Shown here: positions 1 through 6,411 of the stretch, in pieces
Position numbering within the stretch: position 1 is the first letter of the stretch
Layout of the letters: every line of letters begins with the position of its first letter
Assembly: GCA_023387695.1 (NCBI GenBank)
Contig: JAEWHT010000099.1
Location: 1 to 21,034 of the forward strand
DNA: 21,034 bases
Origin: Pseudomonadota bacterium
GTDB lineage: Bacteria; Pseudomonadota; Alphaproteobacteria; Rhizobiales; Xanthobacteraceae
Direction: 5' to 3'
Translations under genes and position numbers: made by a program
Notes under the pieces: model-generated
Seen by the model: only the letters and a program-made list of their open reading frames with translations
What the model was told of the DNA's origin: nothing
Database searches by the model: none

Positions 1-46
1 AATATAGGCTGGAAGGCCGAAAATCCAGCGATTGGGGGCTCATACG

Positions 47-93
47 GTCATTCCGGGCGCTTGCAGCGCGATCGAACCCGGAATCCGGAGATT
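47..93. repeat. Half copy of a GTCATTCCGGG palindromic intergenic repeat
   Basis: This stretch lies just beyond the stop codon of the HAD gene. It starts GTCATTCCGGGCGC, continues with a small hairpin (GCGC, loop TTGCA, GCGC), and ends with GATCGAACCCGGAATC. The same order of blocks occurs in the reverse complement of the full element at 4456-4535, so this looks like one half of that family. The small hairpin has a different sequence but still pairs. A role as terminator or mRNA 3'-end stabiliser for the upstream operon is inference. Confidence 0.6.
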
Positions 94-104
94 TTGGGCG
101 AGAT

Positions 105-773
105 TCAGCCCGCCGCGACCCGCCGGACCAGCTCCGGCAACTCCCGCATATCGTCGAACGTCAAATTGGCGCCCGCGGCGTGCAGCCTATCGGCGTGTCC
201 CGGCGGGCAGTGGCTGCCGCCGTGAAAGCCGAGCACCGTCATTCCGGCCGCATGCGCGCCGGTCACTCCGGGAACGCTGTCCTCGATCACGACGCATCGT
301 TCCGGCGTAATTTTCATCTGCTCGGCGGCAAACAGGAACAGGTCGGGCGCAGGTTTGCCGCGGGCGACCTGGCTCGCCGAAAAGATGTGCGGAGCGAGCA
401 AGTCATAGAGCCCGGCGCAAGTCAGGCCGTGAAGGATCTTCTCCGGCGTGCCACTCGACGCCACGCATTTCGGAAGGTTGATTGCGCCGATCGCTGCGGC
501 CACATGCGTGATCGGTTGCAGATCGCTCGCATAAAATTTCAGCGTCGCCGCATTGACCTGTTGCTCCAAATCGTCGGGAAGACTGCGGCCAATCTCCTGC
601 TCGACCATCCGTCGCGCGTCTTTTTCGGAGACGCCGAGGAAGCGGACGAGAACCTGCTCCGATGTGATCGGATAGCCATGGCGCGTCAGCACGTCGGCAT
701 GCGCGCGGCAGGAAATCACCTCGCTGTCCACGAGCACGCCGTCGCAATCGAAGATGATGAGATCGATAGACAC
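105..773 (-). CDS. HAD superfamily hydrolase, beta-phosphoglucomutase/phosphatase-like
   Basis: Predicted cytosolic HAD phosphatase of 222 residues with a helical cap of the beta-PGM/YniC type. Motif I is FDCDGVLVDSE near the N-terminus (nucleophile and acid/base Asp). Motif II is the Ser in VASSGTPEK. Motif III is the Lys in ARGKPAPD. Motif IV is the acidic pair in VVIEDSVPGV. The substrate is probably a small sugar phosphate or nucleotide and cannot be read from sequence. I chose a GTG start at 773 because the family begins just before motif I and this leaves a 4-nt gap after the fur stop; an ATG at 863 would overlap fur by 86 bases and add a low-complexity Ser/Thr/Arg leader. The gene is last in the tsaB-rimI-fur operon. 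No strong Shine-Dalgarno is visible, so translational coupling is likely. Confidence 0.85.
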   Translation of the reverse strand: MSIDLIIFDCDGVLVDSEVISCRAHADVLTRHGYPITSEQVLVRFLGVSEKDARRMVEQEIGRSLPDDLEQQVNAATLKFYASDLQPITHVAAAIGAINLPKCVASSGTPEKILHGLTCAGLYDLLAPHIFSASQVARGKPAPDLFLFAAEQMKITPERCVVIEDSVPGVTGAHAAGMTVLGFHGGSHCPPGHADRLHAAGANLTFDDMRELPELVRRVAAG

Positions 774-777
774 GAGA

Positions 778-1266
778 TCAGGACGTCGGCTTGTCGTCGT
801 CGAGCGGGACGCAATAGAGCTCGAGCCGGTGATCGACCAGCTTGTAGCCGAGCTTGCGGGCAATCTCGGCCTGCAGCTTCTCGATCTCTTCCGAGGTGAA
901 CTCGATCACCTTGCCGTCGCGCAGATTGATGAGGTGATCGTGATGGCTGTCGCGCATCGTCTCGTAGCGCGCGCGGCCTTCGCGAAAATCGTGGCGTTCG
1001 ATGATGCCGGCATCCTCGAACAGTTTGACGGTGCGATAGACGGTCGAGATCGAGATCTTGTCGTCGACCGCGACGCAGCGCCGGTACAATTCCTCGACAT
1101 CAGGATGATCGACTGCTTCCGCAAGCACGCGCGCGATGACGCGGCGCTGCTCGGTCATGCGCATGCCGGTGGCGGCACAGCGCGCCTCGATGCCGGTCGT
1201 CTTGGATGCGGAAGAAGGTTTAAGTCCAGTCATAGTGTGTCCGTCTGACGGGGCGCTTTCTGCCAT
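778..1266 (-). CDS. fur: Fur-family metal-responsive transcriptional regulator
   Basis: DNA-binding repressor of the Fur superfamily, 162 residues from the ATG at 1266. The winged helix spans about residues 36-100, with the recognition region ISISTVYRTVKLFEDAGII. The dimerisation and metal region follows, with HHDHLINLRDGKVIEF at about 108-123. Where E. coli Fur has HHDHLICLDCGKVIEF, the two Cys of the structural zinc site are replaced (INLRDG). This fits rhizobial Fur/Mur proteins, which respond to manganese and/or iron. It lacks the heme regulatory motif expected of Irr. The gene starts 5 nt after the rimI stop. The start is uncertain: TTG 1269, ATG 1266 and ATG 1233 are all possible, none with a good ribosome binding site; the conserved domain is unaffected. 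Confidence 0.9.
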   Translation of the reverse strand: MAESAPSDGHTMTGLKPSSASKTTGIEARCAATGMRMTEQRRVIARVLAEAVDHPDVEELYRRCVAVDDKISISTVYRTVKLFEDAGIIERHDFREGRARYETMRDSHHDHLINLRDGKVIEFTSEEIEKLQAEIARKLGYKLVDHRLELYCVPLDDDKPTS

Positions 1267-1271
1267 CAATG

Positions 1272-1757
1272 TTACGACAAGTCACGTCGCATCAGAAGTG
1301 CGTTCAATTGTTCCCCGTTGGCCTGCTTATAGTAGCGTTCGCGGCGCCCGACCACCATGAATCCGCCTCTGTCATAGAGCCGTCGTGCGGGCTGGTTGTT
1401 CTCCTCGACCTCCAGAAATATTGTGCGTACGCCACGTCCCGCGAGATAGCCGAGATGGGTCATCAGCAGCGTGCGGGAGAGGCCGCGTCCGCGGTAGGAC
1501 TGGTCGACGGCGACGGAGAGGATTTCGGCTTCGTCTGCACCGATCCGCGACACCGCAAAGCCGATGGTCTTGCGACCGAGACGCAAACGATGGATGAGCG
1601 TGTTGCGCTCGCTGAGCATGGTCTCGAATTCGCTTTCGCCCCATCCATGCGCAAAGGAAGCGCCATGAAGTTGAGCCAGTCGCGCCGCGTCGCGCGCAGA
1701 CGCCGGCTCGACGGCCGCGGTGCCGCCGCGCCACCATTCCGAAAACCACTTCATCAT
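1272..1757 (-). CDS. rimI: RimI-like ribosomal protein alanine N-acetyltransferase
   Basis: GNAT-fold acetyltransferase of 161 residues, close to the usual RimI length. The acetyl-CoA binding motif A is clear (ILSVAVDQSYRGRGLSRTLL, with the R-G-R-G pyrophosphate loop). It is followed by FLEVEENNQPARRLYDRGGF, the RimI-type motif B region with the conserved ENN and the Tyr near the end. RimI acetylates the N-terminal alanine of ribosomal protein S18 in E. coli; the substrate in this organism is inferred. The ATG overlaps the tsaB stop as ATGA, the usual sign of translational coupling. The tsaB-rimI pairing is widespread in bacteria and supports the call. A second Met follows directly. Confidence 0.9.
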   Translation of the reverse strand: MMKWFSEWWRGGTAAVEPASARDAARLAQLHGASFAHGWGESEFETMLSERNTLIHRLRLGRKTIGFAVSRIGADEAEILSVAVDQSYRGRGLSRTLLMTHLGYLAGRGVRTIFLEVEENNQPARRLYDRGGFMVVGRRERYYKQANGEQLNALLMRRDLS

Positions 1758-2449
1758 GACATCGCAGCTTGGGCTGCGAACAGCGGCTGAGCCGCCGGCT
1801 TCGCATCGGGCGCCTTCAGATAAAATGGCCGCGCGGGATTGGTGTCGGGATTGGCTGCGGCGCCGAGCCAGGCGACCCAGCTGATGTCAGGCGCGGGCTG
1901 TGCGTCGACTGCAACAGGCGATGGAGCATCCTGCGGCCAGCGGTCGGCGAGAATCGTGGCGGCATTGCCGACCAGATACGGTGCGCCGAATTGTGAGGCC
2001 GCGATCGCCTGGTCGATCGACGCGACGCTCGGAGGCACCAACTGGCTGCCGTCGCCGCCGACGATCTGGAAATAGACGTGATCATGCCGTGCATCGATCG
2101 CCGAGATCACCGGTGCGGGTCCGCTCTGGCCGACAATGGCGGCCGCATAGGCCGAGAGGGTTGAGAGACCGACGGCTGGTCGTCCAGCCGCAAGCGCAAG
2201 ACCACGTGCCGCGGAAATGCCGACGCGCAAACCGGTGAAGCTGCCGGGGCCGACCGTAACAGCGATGCGGTCGAGCGCAGTGAAAGCGAGATCGGTCGAT
2301 TGCATCACGCGCGCGATCATCGGCATCAGCGCCTCGGCGTGGCCGCGCTTCATGAGCAATTGCTCCTGCGCGAGGAGCTCACCGGCATCGGTGTCGAGAA
2401 CGGCGGCCGCGCACGCCTCCAGCGCGGTATCGATGGCAAGGATCAGCAT
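1754..2449 (-). CDS. tsaB: tRNA t6A biosynthesis protein TsaB
   Basis: Non-catalytic partner of TsaD in the complex that makes N6-threonylcarbamoyladenosine at position 37 of ANN-decoding tRNAs. The protein has 231 residues, normal for TsaB. The N-terminal half shows the ASKHA-fold signatures MLILAIDTALEACAAAVLD and, at about residues 63-86, VTVGPGSFTGLRVGISAARG, which is diagnostic for the family. The C-terminal half is less conserved and ends in an Ala-rich tail, as often seen. It is the first gene of the operon that continues into rimI, fur and the HAD gene. It is divergent from the chemoreceptor, with a 312-base intergenic region that should carry both promoters. Confidence 0.93.
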   Translation of the reverse strand: MLILAIDTALEACAAAVLDTDAGELLAQEQLLMKRGHAEALMPMIARVMQSTDLAFTALDRIAVTVGPGSFTGLRVGISAARGLALAAGRPAVGLSTLSAYAAAIVGQSGPAPVISAIDARHDHVYFQIVGGDGSQLVPPSVASIDQAIAASQFGAPYLVGNAATILADRWPQDAPSPVAVDAQPAPDISWVAWLGAAANPDTNPARPFYLKAPDAKPAAQPLFAAQAAMS

Positions 2450-2615
2450 CGAATCAGCTTAGTCGGTTCCGACGCGGTCGAACCAGTCCAAGTTTGATTT
2501 CTCGACAGGCGCACGATCACCCCCGTAATTCTACGTACGCGCGAACTGACGAAGTTTTCGCGCTCTTTTTTGGAAGCGGATGCATGGATTTGCAACCTCC
2601 AAGATAGCTAAGTAT

Positions 2616-2629
2616 TTGAAATATTTCAA
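2616..2629. promoter_or_regulatory. Perfect palindrome TTGAAATATTTCAA, candidate operator
   Basis: The 14-base sequence TTGAAATATTTCAA equals its own reverse complement. It lies in the AT-rich part of the tsaB/chemoreceptor intergenic region, 133 bases upstream of the chemoreceptor start. A binding site for a dimeric regulator is inference from symmetry and position alone; I do not recognise a known factor consensus. Confidence 0.35.
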
Positions 2630-2746
2630 TTTTAGGAAAGCCTTAAGAAATCAAATGCCACTTTGCGTGCATAGCGGAAAAGCGAGTCAACGGCGACTCG
2701 GACGGTGCATCAGGGGCGATCAAGCCTCGCTCGTTCCGGGCATTTT

Positions 2747-2753
2747 GGAAGGA
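2747..2753 (+). promoter_or_regulatory. Ribosome binding site fixing the chemoreceptor start
   Basis: GGAAGGA lies 8 bases before the ATG at 2762. No comparable site precedes the upstream in-frame ATG at 2705, so it decides the start. Confidence 0.8.
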
Positions 2754-2761
2754 TTTCATTA

Positions 2762-4447
2762 ATGTCTTTTTGGCGAAGCGGTTCTTCGGCGCGCGAAGCG
2801 ATGGCCCAGGTCATTGCACTCTCCAGGTCGCAGGCGGTCATCGAATTCAATCTCGACGGCACCATCCTCACGGCGAACCAGAACTTCCTGGACGCGATGG
2901 GCTATCGGCTCGATGAGATCGCGGGCAAGCACCACTCCATGTTTGTCGTGCCGGAAGAGCGCGGCAGCGTGGCCTATCGCGAGTTCTGGGCGCGTCTCGG
3001 TCGCGGCGAATATCAGTCCGCCGAATATAAGCGGCTCGGCAAAGGCGGGCGCGAGATCTGGATCCAGGCGTCCTACAATCCGATCATCGACGAGGCCGGC
3101 AAGCCGGTGAAGGTCGTCAAGTTCGCGACCGACATCACGGCGCGCAAGATTCGCAGCCTGGAAGATGCCGGCAAGATTTCCGCGATTGGCCGCGCGCAAG
3201 CCGTGATCGAATTCAATCTCGACGGCACCATCATCACCGCCAACGAAAATTTCCTGGCAACCGTGGGCTATCGGCTCGACGAGATCCAGGGTCAGCATCA
3301 CAAGATGTTCGTTGCTGCGAACGAACGCGACAGCGCGGCCTATCGCGAGTTCTGGGCCAGGCTCGCTCGCGGAGAATTCCAGTCCGGCGAATACAAGCGC
3401 TACGGCAAGGGGGCGAAGGAGGTCTGGATCCTCGCCTCCTACAATCCGATCCTCGATGATACCGGCAAGCCGTTCAAGGTGGTGAAGTTCGCCACCGATG
3501 TCAGCGCGCAGAAGCTGTCGAACGCGAATTACGCCGGCCAGATCGAGGCGATCGGCAAGTCGCAGGCCGTGATCGAGTTCGACATGGACGGCAAGATCCT
3601 GACCGCGAACGAAAACTTTCTCGGCGCGCTCGGCTATGCGTTGTCCGAGATCGTCGGCCGGCATCACAGCATGTTCGTCGGCGCCGACGAGCGCGACAGC
3701 GACGCCTATCGCGCCTTCTGGGCCAGTTTGAACACGGGCGAATTCCAATCCGGCGAATATCAGCGCTTCGGCAAGGGCGGTCGCGAGGTCTGGATCCAGG
3801 CCTCCTACAATCCGATCCGCGATCTCAACGGCAAGCCGTTCAAGGTGGTGAAATACGCCTCCGACACCACGGCGCAGGTGATCGCGCGCAAGCGCAGCGA
3901 AAAGGTGCGCAGCATGATGGAGTCAGTCGCGGCGGGTGCCGAGGAGCTGAACGCATCGGTGCGCGAGATCGCCGAAGCGATGACCCGTTCGCGCGAGACC
4001 GCATCGACCGCGGTTGATCGTGTCGAGGCGGCGGATCAGCAGGCGCAGCGGCTGACGCAGGCTGCGGAATCGATGAGCACGATCGTGCAGCTGATCGGCA
4101 ATATCACCGGCCAGATCAATTTGCTGGCGCTCAATGCCACCATCGAATCGGCGCGCGCAGGCGAGGCCGGGCGCGGCTTTGCGGTGGTCGCATCCGAGGT
4201 GAAGAACCTCGCCAATCAGGCCAAGCAGGCGGCTGACCGGATCGAGCAGGAGATCGGCAATCTGAACGGCATCTCGGGCGACGTGGTTGGTGCGCTGAAC
4301 GCAATCAAGAGCGCGATCCAGGGCGTCAGCGAATACGTGTCGTCAACGGCCGCCGCCGTCGAGGAGCAGAGCACGGTGACGCAGGAAATGTCGGAGAGCA
4401 TGCGCAGGGCGGCGGAAGAAGCCGCGAGCATCGGGCAGGCGGCGTAG
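2762..4447 (+). CDS. Soluble triple-PAS methyl-accepting chemotaxis protein (BdlA/Aer-like)
   Basis: Cytoplasmic chemoreceptor of 561 residues with no transmembrane segment or signal peptide. Three PAS domains follow one another. Each carries an AVIEF-x-xDG-x-I-x-TAN-x-NFL core and ends near F/Y-A-T/S-D. They start around residues 24, 146 and 268, exactly 122 residues apart. The rest is a short MCP signalling domain whose hairpin tip (about 445-490, INLLALNATIESARAGEAGRGFAVV across the bend) is the canonical CheA/CheW contact region. The layout resembles Pseudomonas BdlA (two PAS plus MCP) with one extra PAS. The PAS domains probably sense redox, oxygen or an internal ligand; a cofactor cannot be assigned from sequence. 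No che genes are adjacent, so it would work with a chemotaxis array encoded elsewhere. I see no CheR/CheB-tethering pentapeptide at the C-terminus. Confidence 0.92.
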   Translation: MSFWRSGSSAREAMAQVIALSRSQAVIEFNLDGTILTANQNFLDAMGYRLDEIAGKHHSMFVVPEERGSVAYREFWARLGRGEYQSAEYKRLGKGGREIWIQASYNPIIDEAGKPVKVVKFATDITARKIRSLEDAGKISAIGRAQAVIEFNLDGTIITANENFLATVGYRLDEIQGQHHKMFVAANERDSAAYREFWARLARGEFQSGEYKRYGKGAKEVWILASYNPILDDTGKPFKVVKFATDVSAQKLSNANYAGQIEAIGKSQAVIEFDMDGKILTANENFLGALGYALSEIVGRHHSMFVGADERDSDAYRAFWASLNTGEFQSGEYQRFGKGGREVWIQASYNPIRDLNGKPFKVVKYASDTTAQVIARKRSEKVRSMMESVAAGAEELNASVREIAEAMTRSRETASTAVDRVEAADQQAQRLTQAAESMSTIVQLIGNITGQINLLALNATIESARAGEAGRGFAVVASEVKNLANQAKQAADRIEQEIGNLNGISGDVVGALNAIKSAIQGVSEYVSSTAAAVEEQSTVTQEMSESMRRAAEEAASIGQAA

Positions 4448-4455
4448 CTGCGCTT

Positions 4456-4535
4456 GTCATTCCGGGGCGGTCCGAAGGACCGAGCCCGGAATCTCGAGAT
4501 TCCGGGTTCGATGCTTCGCATCGCCCCGGAATGAC
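4456..4535. repeat. 80-bp cloverleaf-like palindromic repeat between convergent genes
   Basis: The outer arms are perfect 14-base inverted repeats: GTCATTCCGGGGCG at 4456-4469 and its complement at 4522-4535. Inside are a small hairpin GGTCC-GAA-GGACC (4469-4481), a perfect 22-base palindrome (4485-4506) and a second small hairpin GATGC-TTC-GCATC (4510-4522). The folded form would be a stem with three arms. It fills most of the 98-base gap between the convergent chemoreceptor and Nfu genes. Bidirectional termination or 3'-end protection is inference. It belongs to the same family as the half copy at 47-93. Confidence 0.75.
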
Positions 4536-4545
4536 GACTTCGTCG

Positions 4546-5115
4546 TCACATCGGCCGGACTTCAACCACATCCGGCACGAAGTGCTTCAGCAAATTCTGA
4601 ATGCCGTGCTGGAGCGTTGCGGTCGATGACGGGCAGCCGGAGCAGGCGCCTTTCATGTTGAGATAGACGACGCCGTCCTTGAAGCCGCGGAAGGTGATGT
4701 CGCCGCCGTCATTGGCGACCGCCGGACGCACGCGCGTCTCGATCAGGTCCTTGATCATGTCGACAGTCTCGGCATCGGCCTCGTCGAAGAACTCGTCCTC
4801 GTCGTCGAGATCGACATCGCTCGCAGCCGCGCCGTCGGCGAGCAGCGGCGCGCCGGACATGTAGTGCTCCATGATGGCACCGAGGATCGCAGGCTTGAGC
4901 TGCTGCCATTCACCGTCCGCCTTGGTGACCGTGATGAAATCCGATCCATAGAACACGCCGGTGACGCCGGGCACTTCGAACAGCTTTTCAGCAAGCGGCG
5001 AGCGCGTTGCGGCGTCGCGGCTGGCAAACTCCATCGGGTTGCCGTCGGACACGACGCGGCCGGGAATGAACTTCAACGTCGCGGGATTCGGGGTGGCTTC
5101 GGTTTGAATGAACAT
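4546..5115 (-). CDS. NifU/Nfu-family Fe-S cluster scaffold or carrier protein
   Basis: Protein of 189 residues with the two-domain Nfu architecture of alphaproteobacteria and mitochondria (NFU1-like). The N-terminal Nfu_N domain (about 1-90) begins MFIQTEATPNPATLKFIPG, a family hallmark. An acidic linker spans about 99-116. The C-terminal NifU domain (about 117-187) carries GACSGCPSS, with Cys158 and Cys161 expected to bind a [4Fe-4S] cluster at a dimer interface. It should deliver clusters to target enzymes. I chose the ATG at 5115 over the in-frame ATG at 5142 because homologues start with MFIQTE and a GGAG site lies 8 nt upstream. The proximity to tsaB-rimI-fur matches rhizobial gene order apart from the intervening chemoreceptor. 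Confidence 0.93.
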   Translation of the reverse strand: MFIQTEATPNPATLKFIPGRVVSDGNPMEFASRDAATRSPLAEKLFEVPGVTGVFYGSDFITVTKADGEWQQLKPAILGAIMEHYMSGAPLLADGAAASDVDLDDEDEFFDEADAETVDMIKDLIETRVRPAVANDGGDITFRGFKDGVVYLNMKGACSGCPSSTATLQHGIQNLLKHFVPDVVEVRPM

Positions 5116-5245
5116 GGTTTTCTCCAGACGTCGCCGGTTCAAGGCCGGCGCGTGTGCTCCATCAAGTAGCAGATGGCGACGGAGAACGCACGATCAAGGG
5201 GCGACGCAAGGTTCACCTTGAGATTTCAGTAGGTTAAGGCGGCTT

Positions 5246-5268
5246 CACCCTCCCCGCCGGGGAGGGTG
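5246..5268. terminator. Strong GC hairpin downstream of trpS
   Basis: A 10-bp stem (CACCCTCCCC pairing with GGGGAGGGTG) with a GCC loop begins 9 bases after the trpS stop. There is no long T tract on the minus strand, so it is either a non-canonical intrinsic terminator or one of the CCTCCCC-type intergenic repeats common in these genomes. It lies between trpS and the downstream Nfu gene. Confidence 0.6.
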
Positions 5269-5277
5269 AGACAGGGT

Positions 5278-6330
5278 TCAGCGCCGGCGGATGAAGCCGA
5301 CGATGTCCTTGGAGAGGTTCATGGTCTCTTCGGCGATCGCGCGGGCCCGGTCGGAACCCTCGTTCAGGATCGCGTCGATATGGCCGGGATCGCTGACCAG
5401 GCGCTTCATCTCGCCGGCGATCGGCGCGAGCTTGGTGACGCACAGCTCCGCCAGCGCGTTCTTGAAGCTGGAGAACTGGCCGCCACCGAATTCACGCAGC
5501 ACGTCGGCCTTGGAGCGGTCGGAGAGCGCGGCGAAAATGCCGACGAGATTGTCGGCCTCGGGACGCGCTTCCAGGCCCTTCTCTTCGCTCGGCAGCGGCT
5601 CGGGATCCGTCTTTGCCTTGCGGATCTTCTGCGCGATGGTGTCGGCGTCGTCGGTCAAATTGATGCGCGAATTGTCCGACGCATCCGACTTCGACATCTT
5701 CTTGGTGCCATCGCGCAAGCTCATCACGCGCGTCGCCGGTCCCGTGATGAAGGGCTCCGGCAGCGGGAAGAACAGGCCGTCATTGGCGCCCTGCGCGCGA
5801 ATGGAATCGCCGAAGTCGTTGTTGAACTTCTGGGCGATGTCGCGCGAGAGCTCGAGATGCTGCTTCTGGTCCTCGCCGACCGGAACGTGGGTGGCGCGGT
5901 AGAGCAGAATGTCGGCGGCCATCAGCACGGGATAGTCGAACAGCCCGACTGAGGCGTTCTCGCGATCCTTGCCGGCCTTCTCCTTGAACTGGGTCATGCG
6001 GCCGAGCCAGCCCATGCGCGCGACGCAGTTGAAGATCCAGGCAAGCTCGGCGTGGCCGGAGACCTGGCTCTGGTTGAACACGATGTGCTTCTTCGGATCG
6101 ATGCCGGCAGCGATGAAAGCCGCGGTCACTTCGCGGGTGTTGCGCGCGAGCTCGGCCGGACCACCCCAGACGTCGATGCCTTGCGTGATCGCGTGCATGT
6201 CGACGACGCAATAGATGCAGTTGTGAGTTTCCTGCATCTTCACGAAGTTGACGATCGCGCCGAGGTAATTGCCGAGGTGCAGATTGCCCGTCGGCTGGAC
6301 GCCCGAAAAAACCCGTTCAACGAATGGCAT
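5278..6330 (-). CDS. trpS: Tryptophanyl-tRNA synthetase
   Basis: Class I aminoacyl-tRNA synthetase that charges tRNA-Trp, cytosolic and essential. The length of 350 residues is normal for bacterial TrpRS. The HIGH-type motif is in SGVQPTGNLHLGNYLGA (residues 9-25) and the KMSKS loop is at residues 211-215 (TKKMSKSDASDN). AELAWIFNCVARMGWLGRM and GEDQKQHLELSRDIAQKFN are family-typical. I chose the ATG at 6330, preceded by AGGAAG at a spacing of 7, over an ATG at 6369 that would add a 13-residue leader. It lies 81 bases downstream of murJ on the same strand; murJ-trpS is a common alphaproteobacterial pair. Confidence 0.97.
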   Translation of the reverse strand: MPFVERVFSGVQPTGNLHLGNYLGAIVNFVKMQETHNCIYCVVDMHAITQGIDVWGGPAELARNTREVTAAFIAAGIDPKKHIVFNQSQVSGHAELAWIFNCVARMGWLGRMTQFKEKAGKDRENASVGLFDYPVLMAADILLYRATHVPVGEDQKQHLELSRDIAQKFNNDFGDSIRAQGANDGLFFPLPEPFITGPATRVMSLRDGTKKMSKSDASDNSRINLTDDADTIAQKIRKAKTDPEPLPSEEKGLEARPEADNLVGIFAALSDRSKADVLREFGGGQFSSFKNALAELCVTKLAPIAGEMKRLVSDPGHIDAILNEGSDRARAIAEETMNLSKDIVGFIRRR

Positions 6331-6411
6331 GGTCAGTCTTCCTGAGAGGTCGCCGGCCGTCGTTTCCAACAGCAGGGCTGCCCCGTCAAGGGCAATTCGA
6401 GGGCCTCGCGG

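Larger units (their letters stand above)
2450..2761. other. Divergent intergenic region with AT-rich island
   Basis: This 312-base gap separates tsaB (minus) from the chemoreceptor (plus). About 2560-2680 is distinctly AT-rich against a GC-rich background and contains a perfect 14-base palindrome. I see no convincing coding region: the only ORF, of 60 codons at 2580, runs through the AT-rich part without a ribosome binding site. I could not confidently place -35/-10 boxes, and I saw no sigma-54 consensus. Confidence 0.6.

Noticed and set aside
778..1266. Irr heme-responsive regulator
   Set aside because: I see no N-terminal Cys-Pro heme regulatory motif, and the position after tsaB-rimI fits Fur.
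2580..2762. 60-codon ORF before the chemoreceptor
   Set aside because: It has no ribosome binding site, runs through the AT-rich regulatory region, and its end overlaps the true ribosome binding site of the receptor.
2759..3748. 329-codon open frame opposite the PAS repeats
   Set aside because: Its internal repetition simply reflects the PAS repeats on the other strand.
5207..5220. CAAGGT-TC-ACCTTG inverted repeat upstream of the Nfu gene
   Set aside because: Only 6-base arms about 92 bases from the start; too short to call an operator without comparison.
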